A DNA stretch of 64,000 nucleotides from JBMORL01 sp049322335 (GTDB lineage: Bacteria > Bacteroidota > Bacteroidia > Flavobacteriales_D > UBA2798). The stretch's first letter is position 1. The number at the start of each line of letters is the position of its first letter. Both the position numbers and the translations under genes were made by a program. This document shows, one piece after another, positions 1 through 9,730 of this stretch. The DNA lies in assembly GCA_049322335.1 (NCBI GenBank), contig JBMORL010000103.1:1-64000 (forward strand), in the 5' to 3' direction. The notes below the pieces were generated by a model. It ran no database searches. It had not been told where the DNA came from and was given only the letters and a program-made list of their open reading frames with translations.

Positions 1-2887
1 GCTCTGTAATGGTAATAGTTTGTGTAGCAACACAACTATTAACATCAGTAACAGTTACCGTATACGTTCCGGCAGCTAACCCTGTGGCCGTTTGCGTAGT
101 TTGTCCGTTGCTCCATAAATAAGTGTAGGGCGATAAGCCACCGGAGGCAGATGTAGTTGCTGTTCCGTTGGAACCGCCATTGCACATAACATTTGTTGAT
201 GAAGAAATAGTTGCATTCGGGCCGTTGGAATTAACAATAGTAAAATACAGAGTGTCGGATAAAACAGGACAACCGGAATCTGTTACTATAACGCTGGCTG
301 GTCCCGGGCAAAGGCCTGTAGCTACCTGTGTGGCCGGGCCTCCGTTGCTCCATTGGTATGAATAGGGAGCTGTTCCACAAACTACATTTACTGTAGCTGT
401 TCCGTTACAGGTACACGATGCAGATGTAACTGAAACGGTAGCGGAAAGTGTATCTGTAAATTTTTGTATAATAATTTCGTCTCCTCCGCTACTTGTGCCG
501 TCAAAATAAGCTCCGCCTCCGGGATTTACCACTGGTATATTACTTCCTGTGCCGGCAAACCCATTATTGAGTGCTAAGTACAAAGCATTATTGTAGGTTT
601 CAATACAGGGACTGGTTCTTACATAAAACGCATCTAATCCCAAATAAGTTGACCACAACAACTGGCCTGTAGTATTAAATTTTGCCAGTACCTGATCTCC
701 GAAGAACGGACTTCCTGTTCCGCTATAGGTTCCCTGGAAATAGGAACACACTCCGGGATTTACAAGTGGAAAATTATTCGACATGGTGCCGAACGTAACA
801 TGTAAATTACCACAATTGTCAACAGCTAAATTATCTCCCCGTGGCAGATCACTTAACCTTTCAATATCACTTCCTCCGAAATAAGTTCCCCACAGAAGTG
901 TTTGGCCGGAATTGAATTTTAGCAGGAATGCATCTCCTCCGAATACGGTCACTGTATTTACCAGGCCGTTATAAGTACCGTCATAGTATGTACCTGCATT
1001 TAGTGTAGGAAGATTAACCGAAAAGGTTCCTCCAAAAACGAAAAGGTTGTTATTGGCATCTGTTATTATACAGGCAGCATTATCTTCAAGAGCACCTGCT
1101 GGTCCGGGTCCGCTTCCGCCATAATAAGTAGACCAGGACAAATTACCTGTATTGCTGAATAAAGCTAAATAAGCATCATCATTTCCGTTTAGTGTATTTG
1201 AAAAATATCCGCCAGAATTCAGAGTCGGAAAATCAGGAGAGCTTGTAGTTCCGCATATATATACATTGTTGTTGCCGTCAATAGTAATACTTTGTCCCAG
1301 TTCAAATAAACTTCCTCCCAAAAAAGAAGACCACAATAAATTGCCATTGTTGCTGAATTTTCCGACAACCGATTCAGTGGGCCCGCTCATTGTTCCGTCA
1401 AAGTAGGTTCCTGAATTTAGCAATGGAAAATTAGCTGCATCAGTAGATCCATGAAAAAAAACATTTCCAAAAGAGTCGATGTCGATATCATATATATAAT
1501 CATCAAAAGTATCCGTTCCTCCAAAGTAGGTAGCCCATAACAGCACGCCTGTATTGCTGAATTTCAGTAATACCGGATCTCTGAATCCATTAAAAGTTCC
1601 ATCATAGTACGTTCCGCTATTAAGCGTAGGAAAATTCATGGAGAAAGTTTCTCCGCAGATAAATATATTGCCCGAGTTATCCGCTTTTATTTCGTAACCT
1701 GCATCAGCATCGCTGCCACCATAATAGGTTGACCATAACAAAACACCTGCCGGAGAGAATTTGCTTATAAACATGTCGCCTGACGCAACCACACTGCTAA
1801 AATATGTGCCTGAATTTAGCAATGGAAAACCGCCATTGGCCGCATAGCCGGTCATAAACAGGTTTCCTGAATCATCTGTTGTCATTGAATGCGGCACCTG
1901 TATTCCCCCGCTTCCGAAATAAGTACTCCAGGTTAGCTGTGGATCAATAACCAATGTATCATTTATTATTCCCTTATAATCAACTTTAACAGCAACTTCT
2001 GTTTTGTAAGCATCAATGCGCTTAAGATTAAAATAACTTTCAATTACTTTTTTTGAATTTTTCATATAACTATACGGAGCGCCCTCACTCAAAACTCCTA
2101 ATTCCGTGCTTACATTTAAACCTCCTTCAGAGTTTAACTCCAGGGGGACAGCGCTTTCATAAATAAGTCTGATTTCAGAAGGATTGGCTCCGGGATGGAC
2201 AATAAAGTCGTACTTAATTCCTTTTTTTTCATTGCAATAAATAACCCAGTCAATGCCTTTGTATATTTCCTTAACGACTACTTTTTTGTATTTACTTATT
2301 TGATAATTGCCCTTATCCACAGTTTCCAAAAAATAAGTAAAGGTTTCTTTTCCTTTTTCTTCTGCAAAAACATTTGAGGAGTTTATTTGAGCACCTTTTA
2401 AAACCATATTTACCCAGGCCATTTGTATCGGAAATTCATATTTACTTTTGTTTCGGCCCTTAATCAAATCCGGTGAATCAATATTTTTAGTATCGGGTTT
2501 ATCCGTGAAATCTGTGAATACATAAGTTAATCCTTCTTTTGTGATGTAAATGCTCATATCATTAAAAGAGGCTTTGAAAAGTACGTTCTTCGCTTTTTCG
2601 CCATTCACGTCAAGTATCTGGCCGATATTTTCCTCAAATCCAATACCTGTGGCCGATCCGGTGGATGATGGTGTGTCCGGGCCGCTGTTTCCTGAAAATG
2701 CAGATGACAATTTATCAGCCGTTGAACCATGTTGTTCCTTCATATCAATCAACTGCTCTTTGTTCCCGGCATATTCCGGGGAAATCAAATACTGGCTGTA
2801 TTCTGATGCAAATGGCTGGGAGGGCGCCATTGTATAAAACAAAAGGAACAGCATGAGAATAAATAAAGAAAAAAAATTCGGTGTCAT
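1..2887 (-). CDS. SBBP-repeat / SprB-repeat secreted protein (C-terminus beyond window)
   Basis: I translated this frame by hand from the ATG at 2887 down to base 1 without meeting a stop, so at least 962 residues are present and the C-terminus is missing. A signal peptide (hydrophobic FSLFILMLFLLF near residue 6) is followed by a conserved N-terminal domain (ENIGQ near residue 86, then a jelly-roll-like stretch) and about nine blades built on the SBBP pattern: LLWSTYxGG followed by a DxxGNxxxxG turn and FPxLNSGTYFDGT. After about residue 830 there are SprB-type repeats (SCNGTATV, PYSYQWSNG, and later PYTYLWSNGQTT with AGTYTVTVTD). Such proteins are large T9SS-exported surface adhesins, usually ending in a T9SS sorting domain that would lie left of this window. 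It is divergent from the gene at 3008. The family call is firm. The ligand is unknown. Confidence 0.85.
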   Translation of the reverse strand, partial: MTPNFFSLFILMLFLLFYTMAPSQPFASEYSQYLISPEYAGNKEQLIDMKEQHGSTADKLSSAFSGNSGPDTPSSTGSATGIGFEENIGQILDVNGEKAKNVLFKASFNDMSIYITKEGLTYVFTDFTDKPDTKNIDSPDLIKGRNKSKYEFPIQMAWVNMVLKGAQINSSNVFAEEKGKETFTYFLETVDKGNYQISKYKKVVVKEIYKGIDWVIYCNEKKGIKYDFIVHPGANPSEIRLIYESAVPLELNSEGGLNVSTELGVLSEGAPYSYMKNSKKVIESYFNLKRIDAYKTEVAVKVDYKGIINDTLVIDPQLTWSTYFGSGGIQVPHSMTTDDSGNLFMTGYAANGGFPLLNSGTYFSSVVASGDMFISKFSPAGVLLWSTYYGGSDADAGYEIKADNSGNIFICGETFSMNFPTLNSGTYYDGTFNGFRDPVLLKFSNTGVLLWATYFGGTDTFDDYIYDIDIDSFGNVFFHGSTDAANFPLLNSGTYFDGTMSGPTESVVGKFSNNGNLLWSSFLGGSLFELGQSITIDGNNNVYICGTTSSPDFPTLNSGGYFSNTLNGNDDAYLALFSNTGNLSWSTYYGGSGPGPAGALEDNAACIITDANNNLFVFGGTFSVNLPTLNAGTYYDGTYNGLVNTVTVFGGDAFLLKFNSGQTLLWGTYFGGSDIERLSDLPRGDNLAVDNCGNLHVTFGTMSNNFPLVNPGVCSYFQGTYSGTGSPFFGDQVLAKFNTTGQLLWSTYLGLDAFYVRTSPCIETYNNALYLALNNGFAGTGSNIPVVNPGGGAYFDGTSSGGDEIIIQKFTDTLSATVSVTSASCTCNGTATVNVVCGTAPYSYQWSNGGPATQVATGLCPGPASVIVTDSGCPVLSDTLYFTIVNSNGPNATISSSTNVMCNGGSNGTATTSASGGLSPYTYLWSNGQTTQTATGLAAGTYTVTVTDVNSCVATQTITITE

Positions 2888-2923
2888 TGCGCAATAATTT
2901 TTTTTAGGTTTTCGCTTTACGAA

Positions 2924-2944
2924 TATATTTCAAATTGAAATATA
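2924..2944. promoter_or_regulatory. 21-bp inverted repeat in a divergent promoter region (candidate operator)
   Basis: Two perfect 10-bp arms (TATATTTCAA and TTGAAATATA) surround a single central A at 2934. The site lies between the divergent genes starting at 2887 (minus) and 3008 (plus) and overlaps the -33 element of the rightward promoter. Its position and symmetry suit a dimeric repressor or activator, but AT-rich DNA gives such palindromes by chance, so binding is only inferred. Confidence 0.35.
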
Positions 2945-2963
2945 AATGAATTTAATATCTTTG
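2934..2963 (+). promoter_or_regulatory. Bacteroidota-type promoter for the gene at 3008
   Basis: The -7 element TATCTTTG (2956-2963) matches TAnnTTTG, and an ATTG at 2934-2937 stands 18 bp upstream as a -33 element. The start codon is 44 bp further on. Confidence 0.6.
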
Positions 2964-3007
2964 TTAAAACAGGAATCAAAACAATTATTCTAAAACGATT
3001 TCGGAAA

Positions 3008-4480
3008 ATGGCAAAAGTTCCTTCTGCAGCAGTGTTTGATCTGATAAAGTCTTTAAATAAGACTGAAATAAGGTATTTCAGGGTATATTGCAACCGGCAT
3101 GTTATTAATGAAAAGAATAAATATCTCAGTTTGTTTGATTTGGTTATAAAACAGGAGTCTTTTAATGATAATTACCTGTTCCTGAAATCAGGATTTAGCC
3201 GAAAGCAGACATATAATGAATTAAAACGCTACCTGTATTTTGTGATCCTGGATGCACTCTGTGCTTTTTATAAACGGAGTACAACTACAAATTCCATTAA
3301 ATATTTAATTGAACAAACTACTATACTTTTCGAAAAACAGTTGTTTCACCAGGCCTATCAGCTGCTTCAAAAAGCCAAATACCTTGCAGAAAAAAATGAA
3401 AGTTTAAAGGAATTGTATGATGTTATTGAGCTGGAAGAAACAATTTTATTAAATCATTTGCATTTACATGAACTGGATGAACGGCTAAAAAATAATTTTA
3501 AGCGTAAACGTTTTTTATCAAACCAAATAGCAGTATGCGCCCGCTACAGGTATTATTATCTGAAAATGGGGGTGGCTTATTTGAAGGGTATTTCGAAGGG
3601 AGCACAGCAAATTATTCATGGCCTTGCCGGGAAAATTGATATAAAAGAGATGCATCGCATGAAACAATACGAGATCTACTTTCATGGTTTTTCTGTGCTG
3701 GAAAAAGATTTTGAATTATCGGGAAATTTAAATCAATGTATAAAAACCAGGCTCACTTTGCTGAAACTTATTGAAAAATATCTGCCGTTAAGAAATGTAT
3801 ATCCTGATTATTTTGAAACCTATCACAACTATATTCTCGCATTAATCCAGGCCAAACATTTTAAACTGGTGGAGAAGCACCTGGCATTGCTTCTTGCCCA
3901 TTATTATAAAATAAAAAATGAACCGGTAAAAACAAATGTTATATCGTATTGGTTTGCGCTAACAACCAAATATTTTTTACAACGCAGGTGGTACAACGAA
4001 CTTAGCAATGTAGCCGCCAAGTACGACAGGGAAATACCGGTAAAATTTCTTAAGGAGGATAGTTATTATAACCAGTGGCTGCGCCAAAAATACTGGTTTG
4101 CCTATGCTGCCTTTCATGACGGAAATCTCAGGTTATGTATAAGAAGATTGCATGAGATCACAAACGATCCGCGTGAGGGGATAGGAGCACACATTCAACT
4201 GTATGCTTCGTTGCTCAAAATTATTGTTCATATTGAAATGGGTGATTTTGAGCTGGGACTAAGTTTGCTGAATGCTTTAAAAAGAAATTTTAAAGTCAAT
4301 AATCCCCGTATGAATAATGTTATACGAACATATTTTTCACATATTCCAAAACTGGGCAAATCCCGTTTAAAACAGTCGTGGATTAATTTTTATCATGACC
4401 TCGAAAAGTGTAAAAGCAAAAATAATTCCGGTTTTCCAAAAGAGCTGGACATAACAGATTGGCTAAAAAGAAAAGAGTAA
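3008..4480 (+). CDS. Hypothetical helical-repeat protein, 490 aa
   Basis: I cannot assign a named family. The protein has no signal peptide or membrane segment and is rich in Leu, Tyr, Lys and His. It looks almost wholly alpha-helical, with TPR-like helix pairs such as the stretch FHQAYQLLQKAKYLAEK around residue 117 and GDFELGLSLLNALKRNF near residue 416. The N-terminus (FDLIKSLNKTEIRYFRVY) resembles the opening of a recurring Bacteroidota family of uncharacterised helical proteins, a resemblance I know only by pattern. It has its own promoter and is convergent with the T9SS cargo gene at 4506, leaving 25 bp between stops. A cytoplasmic scaffold or regulatory role is possible but unproven. 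Confidence 0.85.
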   Translation: MAKVPSAAVFDLIKSLNKTEIRYFRVYCNRHVINEKNKYLSLFDLVIKQESFNDNYLFLKSGFSRKQTYNELKRYLYFVILDALCAFYKRSTTTNSIKYLIEQTTILFEKQLFHQAYQLLQKAKYLAEKNESLKELYDVIELEETILLNHLHLHELDERLKNNFKRKRFLSNQIAVCARYRYYYLKMGVAYLKGISKGAQQIIHGLAGKIDIKEMHRMKQYEIYFHGFSVLEKDFELSGNLNQCIKTRLTLLKLIEKYLPLRNVYPDYFETYHNYILALIQAKHFKLVEKHLALLLAHYYKIKNEPVKTNVISYWFALTTKYFLQRRWYNELSNVAAKYDREIPVKFLKEDSYYNQWLRQKYWFAYAAFHDGNLRLCIRRLHEITNDPREGIGAHIQLYASLLKIIVHIEMGDFELGLSLLNALKRNFKVNNPRMNNVIRTYFSHIPKLGKSRLKQSWINFYHDLEKCKSKNNSGFPKELDITDWLKRKE

Positions 4481-4505
4481 AGAAAGTTTTTGATTCAGAA
4501 AACGA

Positions 4506-7481
4506 TTATCGTATAAGCGTTACGTGGCCAATAAAATCATATGGAATCCCATCGGTTGCCGTAAGGCGAACCTTCCAAATGTAAACATCGATGGCAGCCT
4601 CTTTACCCATGTATGTTCCGTCCCAGCCCTTGTTTATATCAGTCGATTCAAAAATCAATTCTCCCCAGCGGTTAAAAATCTGCATGCTGAATGTTGAAAT
4701 ACCCACGCCCTTACTCATGAATAGTTCATTTAAATCGCCACCGTTTGGTGTAAATGCGTTAGGACAATAGAAACTAAAGTCGGTGCCTATGTGCAAGTAA
4801 TAAGTGATGGTTGAAGTACATCCCTGCGCATTGGTAACCGTTAAAGTAACTGTATAATCACCGGGCGCGGCATAGGTATGTTCGGGATGTTGCTCGGTTG
4901 ATGTGGTTCCATCGCCAAAATTCCATTCCCACAAAATTCCGCCTGACGAAATATCTGTAAACGATACAACAGGATTTGTCATATCCGGATTTAACGGTGA
5001 AAAAGAAAAACCGGCAACGGGTCCGGGAAAAACAGTAATCAGTGATGCTATAGTTGTGTCGTCTGTACAACCATCTGTAGTTGTAACCTGCAACGTTACG
5101 GTATAAGTTCCGGGATTATTGTAAGTGTAGCCTGGATGCAGGACAGACGAAATTCCGCCATCACCAAAATCCCAGTTGTTTTGAGCAATAGAATTAACAG
5201 GTGTGACAGACTGATTGGTAAAAAGCACTGTAAGTGGTGCGCATCCCTGTTGCGGAACAGCGGTAAAAGATGCGAATGGATCATAAAAAATTACTGAAAT
5301 GCTATCGGTATCTGTACACATTCCATTGGTAACAGTAACCCAATAATTACCGGTTTGCGCTACTGTAATAGTTTGTGTTGCCGAACCAGTATTCCAGGAA
5401 AACACCGATCCTGAATTTTGTGCATTAAGTGTTGCCGAACTTCCGGTACAAGCGGTTATGTTTGCACCGAGATTTACATCAACATTGTTAATTGTAATAT
5501 CAATAGAATCTGTTGTGCTGCATCCGCTATTGTTTACCGTTACCCAATAACTTCCGCTGGCAGTTACATTATAAAACTGGTTGTTACTTCCGTCTTGCCA
5601 GATAAAATTTGCTCCCGGGTTTTGGGCATCGAGTAAAAAACCGGGCGCACATAAAGTAGTATCCATTCCCAGGTTAACAACGGGTGGAGATACAACTACA
5701 ATTATTGCCGAAGAAGTATCGGTATCGCCTAACGAATCGGTTACAATTACAGTATACGTAGTTGTTACTGCGGGACAAACATTGATGGGGCCTGCCGTGG
5801 TAGAAGTAATTCCATTATTCCAGGTATATTGGTAAGGTGGTGATCCTCCTGCTGTAGCGGCCATTAAATTTATACAATCGCCAACGCAAATTGTGTCGGG
5901 TTGAATGCTTACCGTTACGCCACAATTTACATTTATACTTTGTGTAATGGTATCGGCATCCCATGTGCAGTTTTGTACTATGAGTGTTACATTGTATGCT
6001 CCTGATGAAGTGTAGGTATGCACCGGGTGCTGAAGTGAAGAAGAATTTCCGTCACCAAAATCCCATACCCATGATTTAATATTATTACAGCCTGTTACAC
6101 TCATGTCTGTAAATTCAACCGTGAGGCATGAATCAGTAAACTGAAAACCTGCTACCACCGTATCGGGATGATATAACCATAACACATCTGAGGTTCCCAT
6201 TCCATCACGCAACCAAAATCCCGATTGATTTTGCCACCAGGCTTGTCCTTCTGTTATGGCAGGATGATTTAGTGTCGAAGGAGTTCCTTGAGTGCCGTAT
6301 ACGGCTGCTCCGGTATATTGCGCAATTAACGCGAATGCATTGGTGCCGGGATTATATCTCCAAAATTCACCACCAAAAGAAGCGTTTCCATCCAATCTCC
6401 ACATATTGTTGCAATCATCAACCCATACAGCTCTTTTTTCACTGTCCATGCCGGGAGAATTATTTGGGTCTTCGCTGCAGAGTGTAGTAAACTGCATTCC
6501 AACAGGACTAATAATTTTCATACAGGCCCACTGTTCAAGTGTAACATCAAATTTCCATACTTCGGTTTGAAAAGGGCCGAACATGATGATGCAATTTCGC
6601 AGCATCCAAAAATCTCCGTTGCTATCCTGCCAGGTACACCAGGTAGAATTATTACTTGAACCGGCACCAGGTGTATTTGCCGGTGCGGGTACACCTAATG
6701 TTCCAACTACAGGAGGCCCCATGGGTGTTCCTTTTTTCCATATCCACTGGCTGATAGAAACATCAAACATCCACATTACGCCATCCATCCAGTTAAAAAA
6801 CCAAATGTTGTTGTTAGCATCTACCCACGGGTCTGTATTTTCTTCGATAAAACCACCGGGTGTATTAAGTGGTGAAGCAACATTTATTGTTCCATAGGTT
6901 GGAGCAGTAACTGTTCCTCCGCTTCCATGCATCCAGGTCCATTGCCCTGTTCCAATATTATATTTCCAAAGGTCATTTGCCCAGCCGCTTTCGGTTCCGT
7001 AGACCCAAAGATTATTGTTTTGGTCAATCCATCCCGGTGATCCATGTAGTTTTCCTCCCGGCCATGTAGTTGCAGAGGCTACACCCATGGTTCCGAACAC
7101 GCCTGGTGGAGCTGATATACCATTTCCACCATACCATGTCCATTCATTGGTTGCCGGGTTATAAGTCCACAAATCGTTTCGCATTGTTCCCGCAGGAAGA
7201 TTTTCTCCACCCCAGTACCAGAACATTCCGTTTTGATCTACCCACGGAGTACTGCAATAACGGTCGCCTCCCGGTGTGTTTGCTGCATTAGGCACACCCA
7301 TCGTTCCAAATACCGGTGCCGATCCGGCTGCCGATCCATGCACCCATTCCCACTGGCCCTGTGAAAACACCTGAGAAAAGGAAAAAATAAAAAGCAGGCA
7401 TAAAAAACCCAACGACCGAAACTTGACAGTAAAAAGCAAAAGTTGGCAACAGGTTTTCATCAAGCGTTTATTATGTCCCAA
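4506..7481 (-). CDS. T9SS type B (gliding motility-associated C-terminal) cargo with kelch-like and PKD domains
   Basis: A 991-residue exported protein. The N-terminus holds a hydrophobic signal segment (GFLCLLFIFSFSQVFSQ, cleavage near residue 41). The ATG at residue 8 (base 7460) is an equally possible start. Residues about 42-430 are kelch-like repeats, each of the form WxWMHGS, then FGTMGV, then NTPGG, then WxDxNNNxW, which should form a beta-propeller. PKD-type domains follow (VWDFGDGNSSSLQHPVHTY near 480, NWDFGDGGISS near 770, EWNFGDGTTSTEQHPEHTY near 850), with SprB-like linkers between them. The last 85 residues are a CHU_C domain (CPNAFTPNGGDLNELF, IFNRWGELIFE, GWDGTY), the signal for type IX export. 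Presumably it is a cell-surface or released protein. Function beyond that is not visible. Confidence 0.92.
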   Translation of the reverse strand: MGHNKRLMKTCCQLLLFTVKFRSLGFLCLLFIFSFSQVFSQGQWEWVHGSAAGSAPVFGTMGVPNAANTPGGDRYCSTPWVDQNGMFWYWGGENLPAGTMRNDLWTYNPATNEWTWYGGNGISAPPGVFGTMGVASATTWPGGKLHGSPGWIDQNNNLWVYGTESGWANDLWKYNIGTGQWTWMHGSGGTVTAPTYGTINVASPLNTPGGFIEENTDPWVDANNNIWFFNWMDGVMWMFDVSISQWIWKKGTPMGPPVVGTLGVPAPANTPGAGSSNNSTWCTWQDSNGDFWMLRNCIIMFGPFQTEVWKFDVTLEQWACMKIISPVGMQFTTLCSEDPNNSPGMDSEKRAVWVDDCNNMWRLDGNASFGGEFWRYNPGTNAFALIAQYTGAAVYGTQGTPSTLNHPAITEGQAWWQNQSGFWLRDGMGTSDVLWLYHPDTVVAGFQFTDSCLTVEFTDMSVTGCNNIKSWVWDFGDGNSSSLQHPVHTYTSSGAYNVTLIVQNCTWDADTITQSINVNCGVTVSIQPDTICVGDCINLMAATAGGSPPYQYTWNNGITSTTAGPINVCPAVTTTYTVIVTDSLGDTDTSSAIIVVVSPPVVNLGMDTTLCAPGFLLDAQNPGANFIWQDGSNNQFYNVTASGSYWVTVNNSGCSTTDSIDITINNVDVNLGANITACTGSSATLNAQNSGSVFSWNTGSATQTITVAQTGNYWVTVTNGMCTDTDSISVIFYDPFASFTAVPQQGCAPLTVLFTNQSVTPVNSIAQNNWDFGDGGISSVLHPGYTYNNPGTYTVTLQVTTTDGCTDDTTIASLITVFPGPVAGFSFSPLNPDMTNPVVSFTDISSGGILWEWNFGDGTTSTEQHPEHTYAAPGDYTVTLTVTNAQGCTSTITYYLHIGTDFSFYCPNAFTPNGGDLNELFMSKGVGISTFSMQIFNRWGELIFESTDINKGWDGTYMGKEAAIDVYIWKVRLTATDGIPYDFIGHVTLIR

Positions 7482-7614
7482 ATTTCCTCACGCGGGCGCG
7501 TATTACCAAAATAAAGGCTATAACAAACCTATTACATGTTAATAGTTGGATAAAAACTATAATTTTGAAAACCAATTACTTAACTATAAGTAATGAAAAA
7601 AATATCTATTATTT

Positions 7615-9399
7615 TTAGAAAGAGGATATAAATCTTGGGAGATTGTCTTCATGGTTTAGTTCAAGTTTCTTTTTAAGCCTTACTCTTGATATTTGTACAC
7701 TACCGGGCACTATGTTCATTAGCCGGGCAATTTCCTTGGTTGATAAGTTCATTTTGATGTAAGCGCAGTGTTTGAGATCGTGCATGGTTAATTGCGGATA
7801 CTGTTTTTCGAGTTTGGTAAAAAAGTGCGGATGGACCTGTTCAAAATGGTATTTGAATTGCTGCCAGTCTTTCTCCAGGCTCATATTTTCGGCAATGGTC
7901 TTTTTTAGTTCATTTAGTTGAAGGATGATCTTTGCATCGGTACTTGAAATATTTTCAATTTTTTCATTTAATGTATTCAATATTTCGTTTTTGGTATAAA
8001 TACTTACCGTTACAGTAGACAACTCACGGTTTTTAAGTTCAACCTCATCTTTCAGATGCATATTTTCAAGTTGTTGATTGCGAATGGTTAGTTCCTGCAT
8101 CCGGACATGGTTTTCGTGTGCGAGTTTATTTTGTATAATGGTTTTTGATTTCAGGCGGATGGCTATAAACAGCATAATAAGAATAATTCCCGATGAAAAT
8201 AACAGTAACCATAAAAACCGGTTGCGGTTTTTAATAAGAAGTGTATCCTGTTCAAGCACTTTAACTTTTGCATTGGCAAGTTGTATGTCGCGGTCTTTTT
8301 TATCTACTTCATACAGAATACGCAGTTTTTCAATTCGCTCATCGCTTTCTGTATTAAAAATACTGTCTTTCACATTTATATATAAATGCGTGTAGTCGAA
8401 TGCTTTTTTAAAATTATTTCCCGCATAATAAATTTGCGAAAGTTGTAATAATGCCTCGGATTTATGCAACATGCTTTGACCGGCTATAGCATTTTCAAGC
8501 GAAACCAATGCATATTTTTCAGCTTCAGTTAATTTTCCGGTACGGAAATACAAGTCGGCAATGTTGCGTTGTGTTATAGCAATACTTTTTTTACTGCCGG
8601 AGGCCAGTTTAATTTCCAGCGCCTGTGTAAAGTAATCAAGTGCTTTATCGTATTCTTTCATTTCAAGGTAAACGGCACCAATATTGTTTAGTGAACTGGC
8701 CAGGTTGTTTTTTCCCTCCAGTGTTTTTTTTATTTCCAGCCCGCGTAAATGATAAGAAAGTGAATTGCTGAAATCGCGTTTATCAAAATACACCATTCCC
8801 ATATTGTTATACAGGTATGCAATACGTTTTTTATCTTCCAGTTTCTGGTAAACGCTCAATGCTGCTGTAAAATTTTCGATAGCTTCTTCGTATTTTCGGC
8901 TGTAATAGAATACCAGCCCTATTGAATTTTTTACGTTGGCCTGTCCTTCGATATTTTTTGTTTGTTCATATATTTCCAGGGATCCCAAAAGATATTTCAT
9001 GGCCCGGGGATATTCACCCATGTCGGAATATATTCTTCCCAGGTTAAACATTTCTTTGGCTACCCCTGTATCCACCTGGTATTTTTTATAAATATCTAAG
9101 GCATGATTGCTGTTTTCAATTGATTCGGCAAATTTCCCAAGAGTATAATATTCTTCACTCAAAACCGAAAGAAGCCGGGCGCGTTGTAGCGGAAAATGGG
9201 CTGAGTTTGCCAGTTGTAACAGGCTGTCGGTTGCAAGATTTTGTGCAGATGCCGCTGATGGTGTTAAAATAAACCAGGTTAAAACCAGCTTCAGCAATGT
9301 TTGGCACACATACCTTAAAAGCGGGTGAAACCGGCCAGTCGCAGCCCGTTCGAATGGTTTGGGATATTGGCGGACAAACGATAAGCAAAATTCATTCAT
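7615..9399 (-). CDS. TPR membrane regulator with C-terminal LuxR-type helix-turn-helix
   Basis: 594 residues. A signal peptide with a long N-region ends near ASAQ at residue 53. At least six TPR units follow (for example EYPRAMKYLLGSLEIYEQ and EYDKALDYFTQALEIK), then one membrane helix (FLWLLLFSSGIILIMLFIAI, about residue 400), a coiled-coil stretch, and a C-terminal HTH (LTMHDLKHCAYIKMNLSTKE, with EIARLMNIVPGSVQISRVRL) of the GerE/LuxR type. This is the standard layout of Bacteroidota TPR sensors: the repeats lie in the periplasm and the HTH in the cytoplasm. A promoter at 9417-9424 fits the start at 9399, about a dozen bases beyond the predicted start of transcription. The signal and the target genes are unknown. 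The neighbouring cargo gene at 4506 is a candidate target by position only. Confidence 0.9.
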   Translation of the reverse strand: MNEFCLSFVRQYPKPFERAATGRFHPLLRYVCQTLLKLVLTWFILTPSAASAQNLATDSLLQLANSAHFPLQRARLLSVLSEEYYTLGKFAESIENSNHALDIYKKYQVDTGVAKEMFNLGRIYSDMGEYPRAMKYLLGSLEIYEQTKNIEGQANVKNSIGLVFYYSRKYEEAIENFTAALSVYQKLEDKKRIAYLYNNMGMVYFDKRDFSNSLSYHLRGLEIKKTLEGKNNLASSLNNIGAVYLEMKEYDKALDYFTQALEIKLASGSKKSIAITQRNIADLYFRTGKLTEAEKYALVSLENAIAGQSMLHKSEALLQLSQIYYAGNNFKKAFDYTHLYINVKDSIFNTESDERIEKLRILYEVDKKDRDIQLANAKVKVLEQDTLLIKNRNRFLWLLLFSSGIILIMLFIAIRLKSKTIIQNKLAHENHVRMQELTIRNQQLENMHLKDEVELKNRELSTVTVSIYTKNEILNTLNEKIENISSTDAKIILQLNELKKTIAENMSLEKDWQQFKYHFEQVHPHFFTKLEKQYPQLTMHDLKHCAYIKMNLSTKEIARLMNIVPGSVQISRVRLKKKLELNHEDNLPRFISSF

Positions 9400-9416
9400 T
9401 CATTCAGATGGATAAA

Positions 9417-9424
9417 CAAATATA
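9417..9424 (-). promoter_or_regulatory. -7 promoter element TATATTTG for the TPR/HTH regulator
   Basis: Reads TATATTTG on the minus strand, a full match to TAnnTTTG, 17 bp ahead of the ATG at 9399. No clear -33 TTTG is seen at the usual distance. Confidence 0.55.
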
Positions 9425-9545
9425 ATTTTTTTAGCTGAACTCCGGTTCTGTAATCGTTCCGGGAAAATATTTTGAGCTGCCCTGAATTCGTTTTAGGGGG
9501 ATAATTTTTTTCCGGATTATGAAATAAACATTCCTCTTACGAATA

Positions 9546-9575
9546 CCCCGTCACGCACTTCGCGTGACTGTGGGG
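9546..9575 (-). terminator. Hairpin downstream of the giant repeat-protein gene (possible terminator)
   Basis: CCCC at 9546-9549 pairs with GGGG at 9572-9575, and GTCACGC (9550-9556) pairs with GCGTGAC (9562-9568) around a 5-base loop. It lies 155 bp beyond the stop at 9731. No immediate U-run follows on the minus strand, so it could instead be a REP-like palindrome. Confidence 0.35.
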
Positions 9576-9730
9576 ACATTTATTTTGCTGTATCTTTTTT
9601 TGATTATGCCGGCAGGGAGAATAAAACAACATTATTCAGGTTGTTTTTCAATTACATTCTGTTAAACGTGATAGTTTTTATTCTGAAATATTTAGCATAT
9701 GCGGCTGTAAAGAAAAAATATAAAAAACTT

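Larger units (their letters stand above)
9400..9730. other. 331-bp gene-free gap holding a promoter and a hairpin
   Basis: This gap separates the giant repeat protein gene (stop at 9731) from the regulator (start at 9399), both on the minus strand. It holds the regulator's promoter and a hairpin at 9546-9575. I find no convincing coding sequence. Confidence 0.6.
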
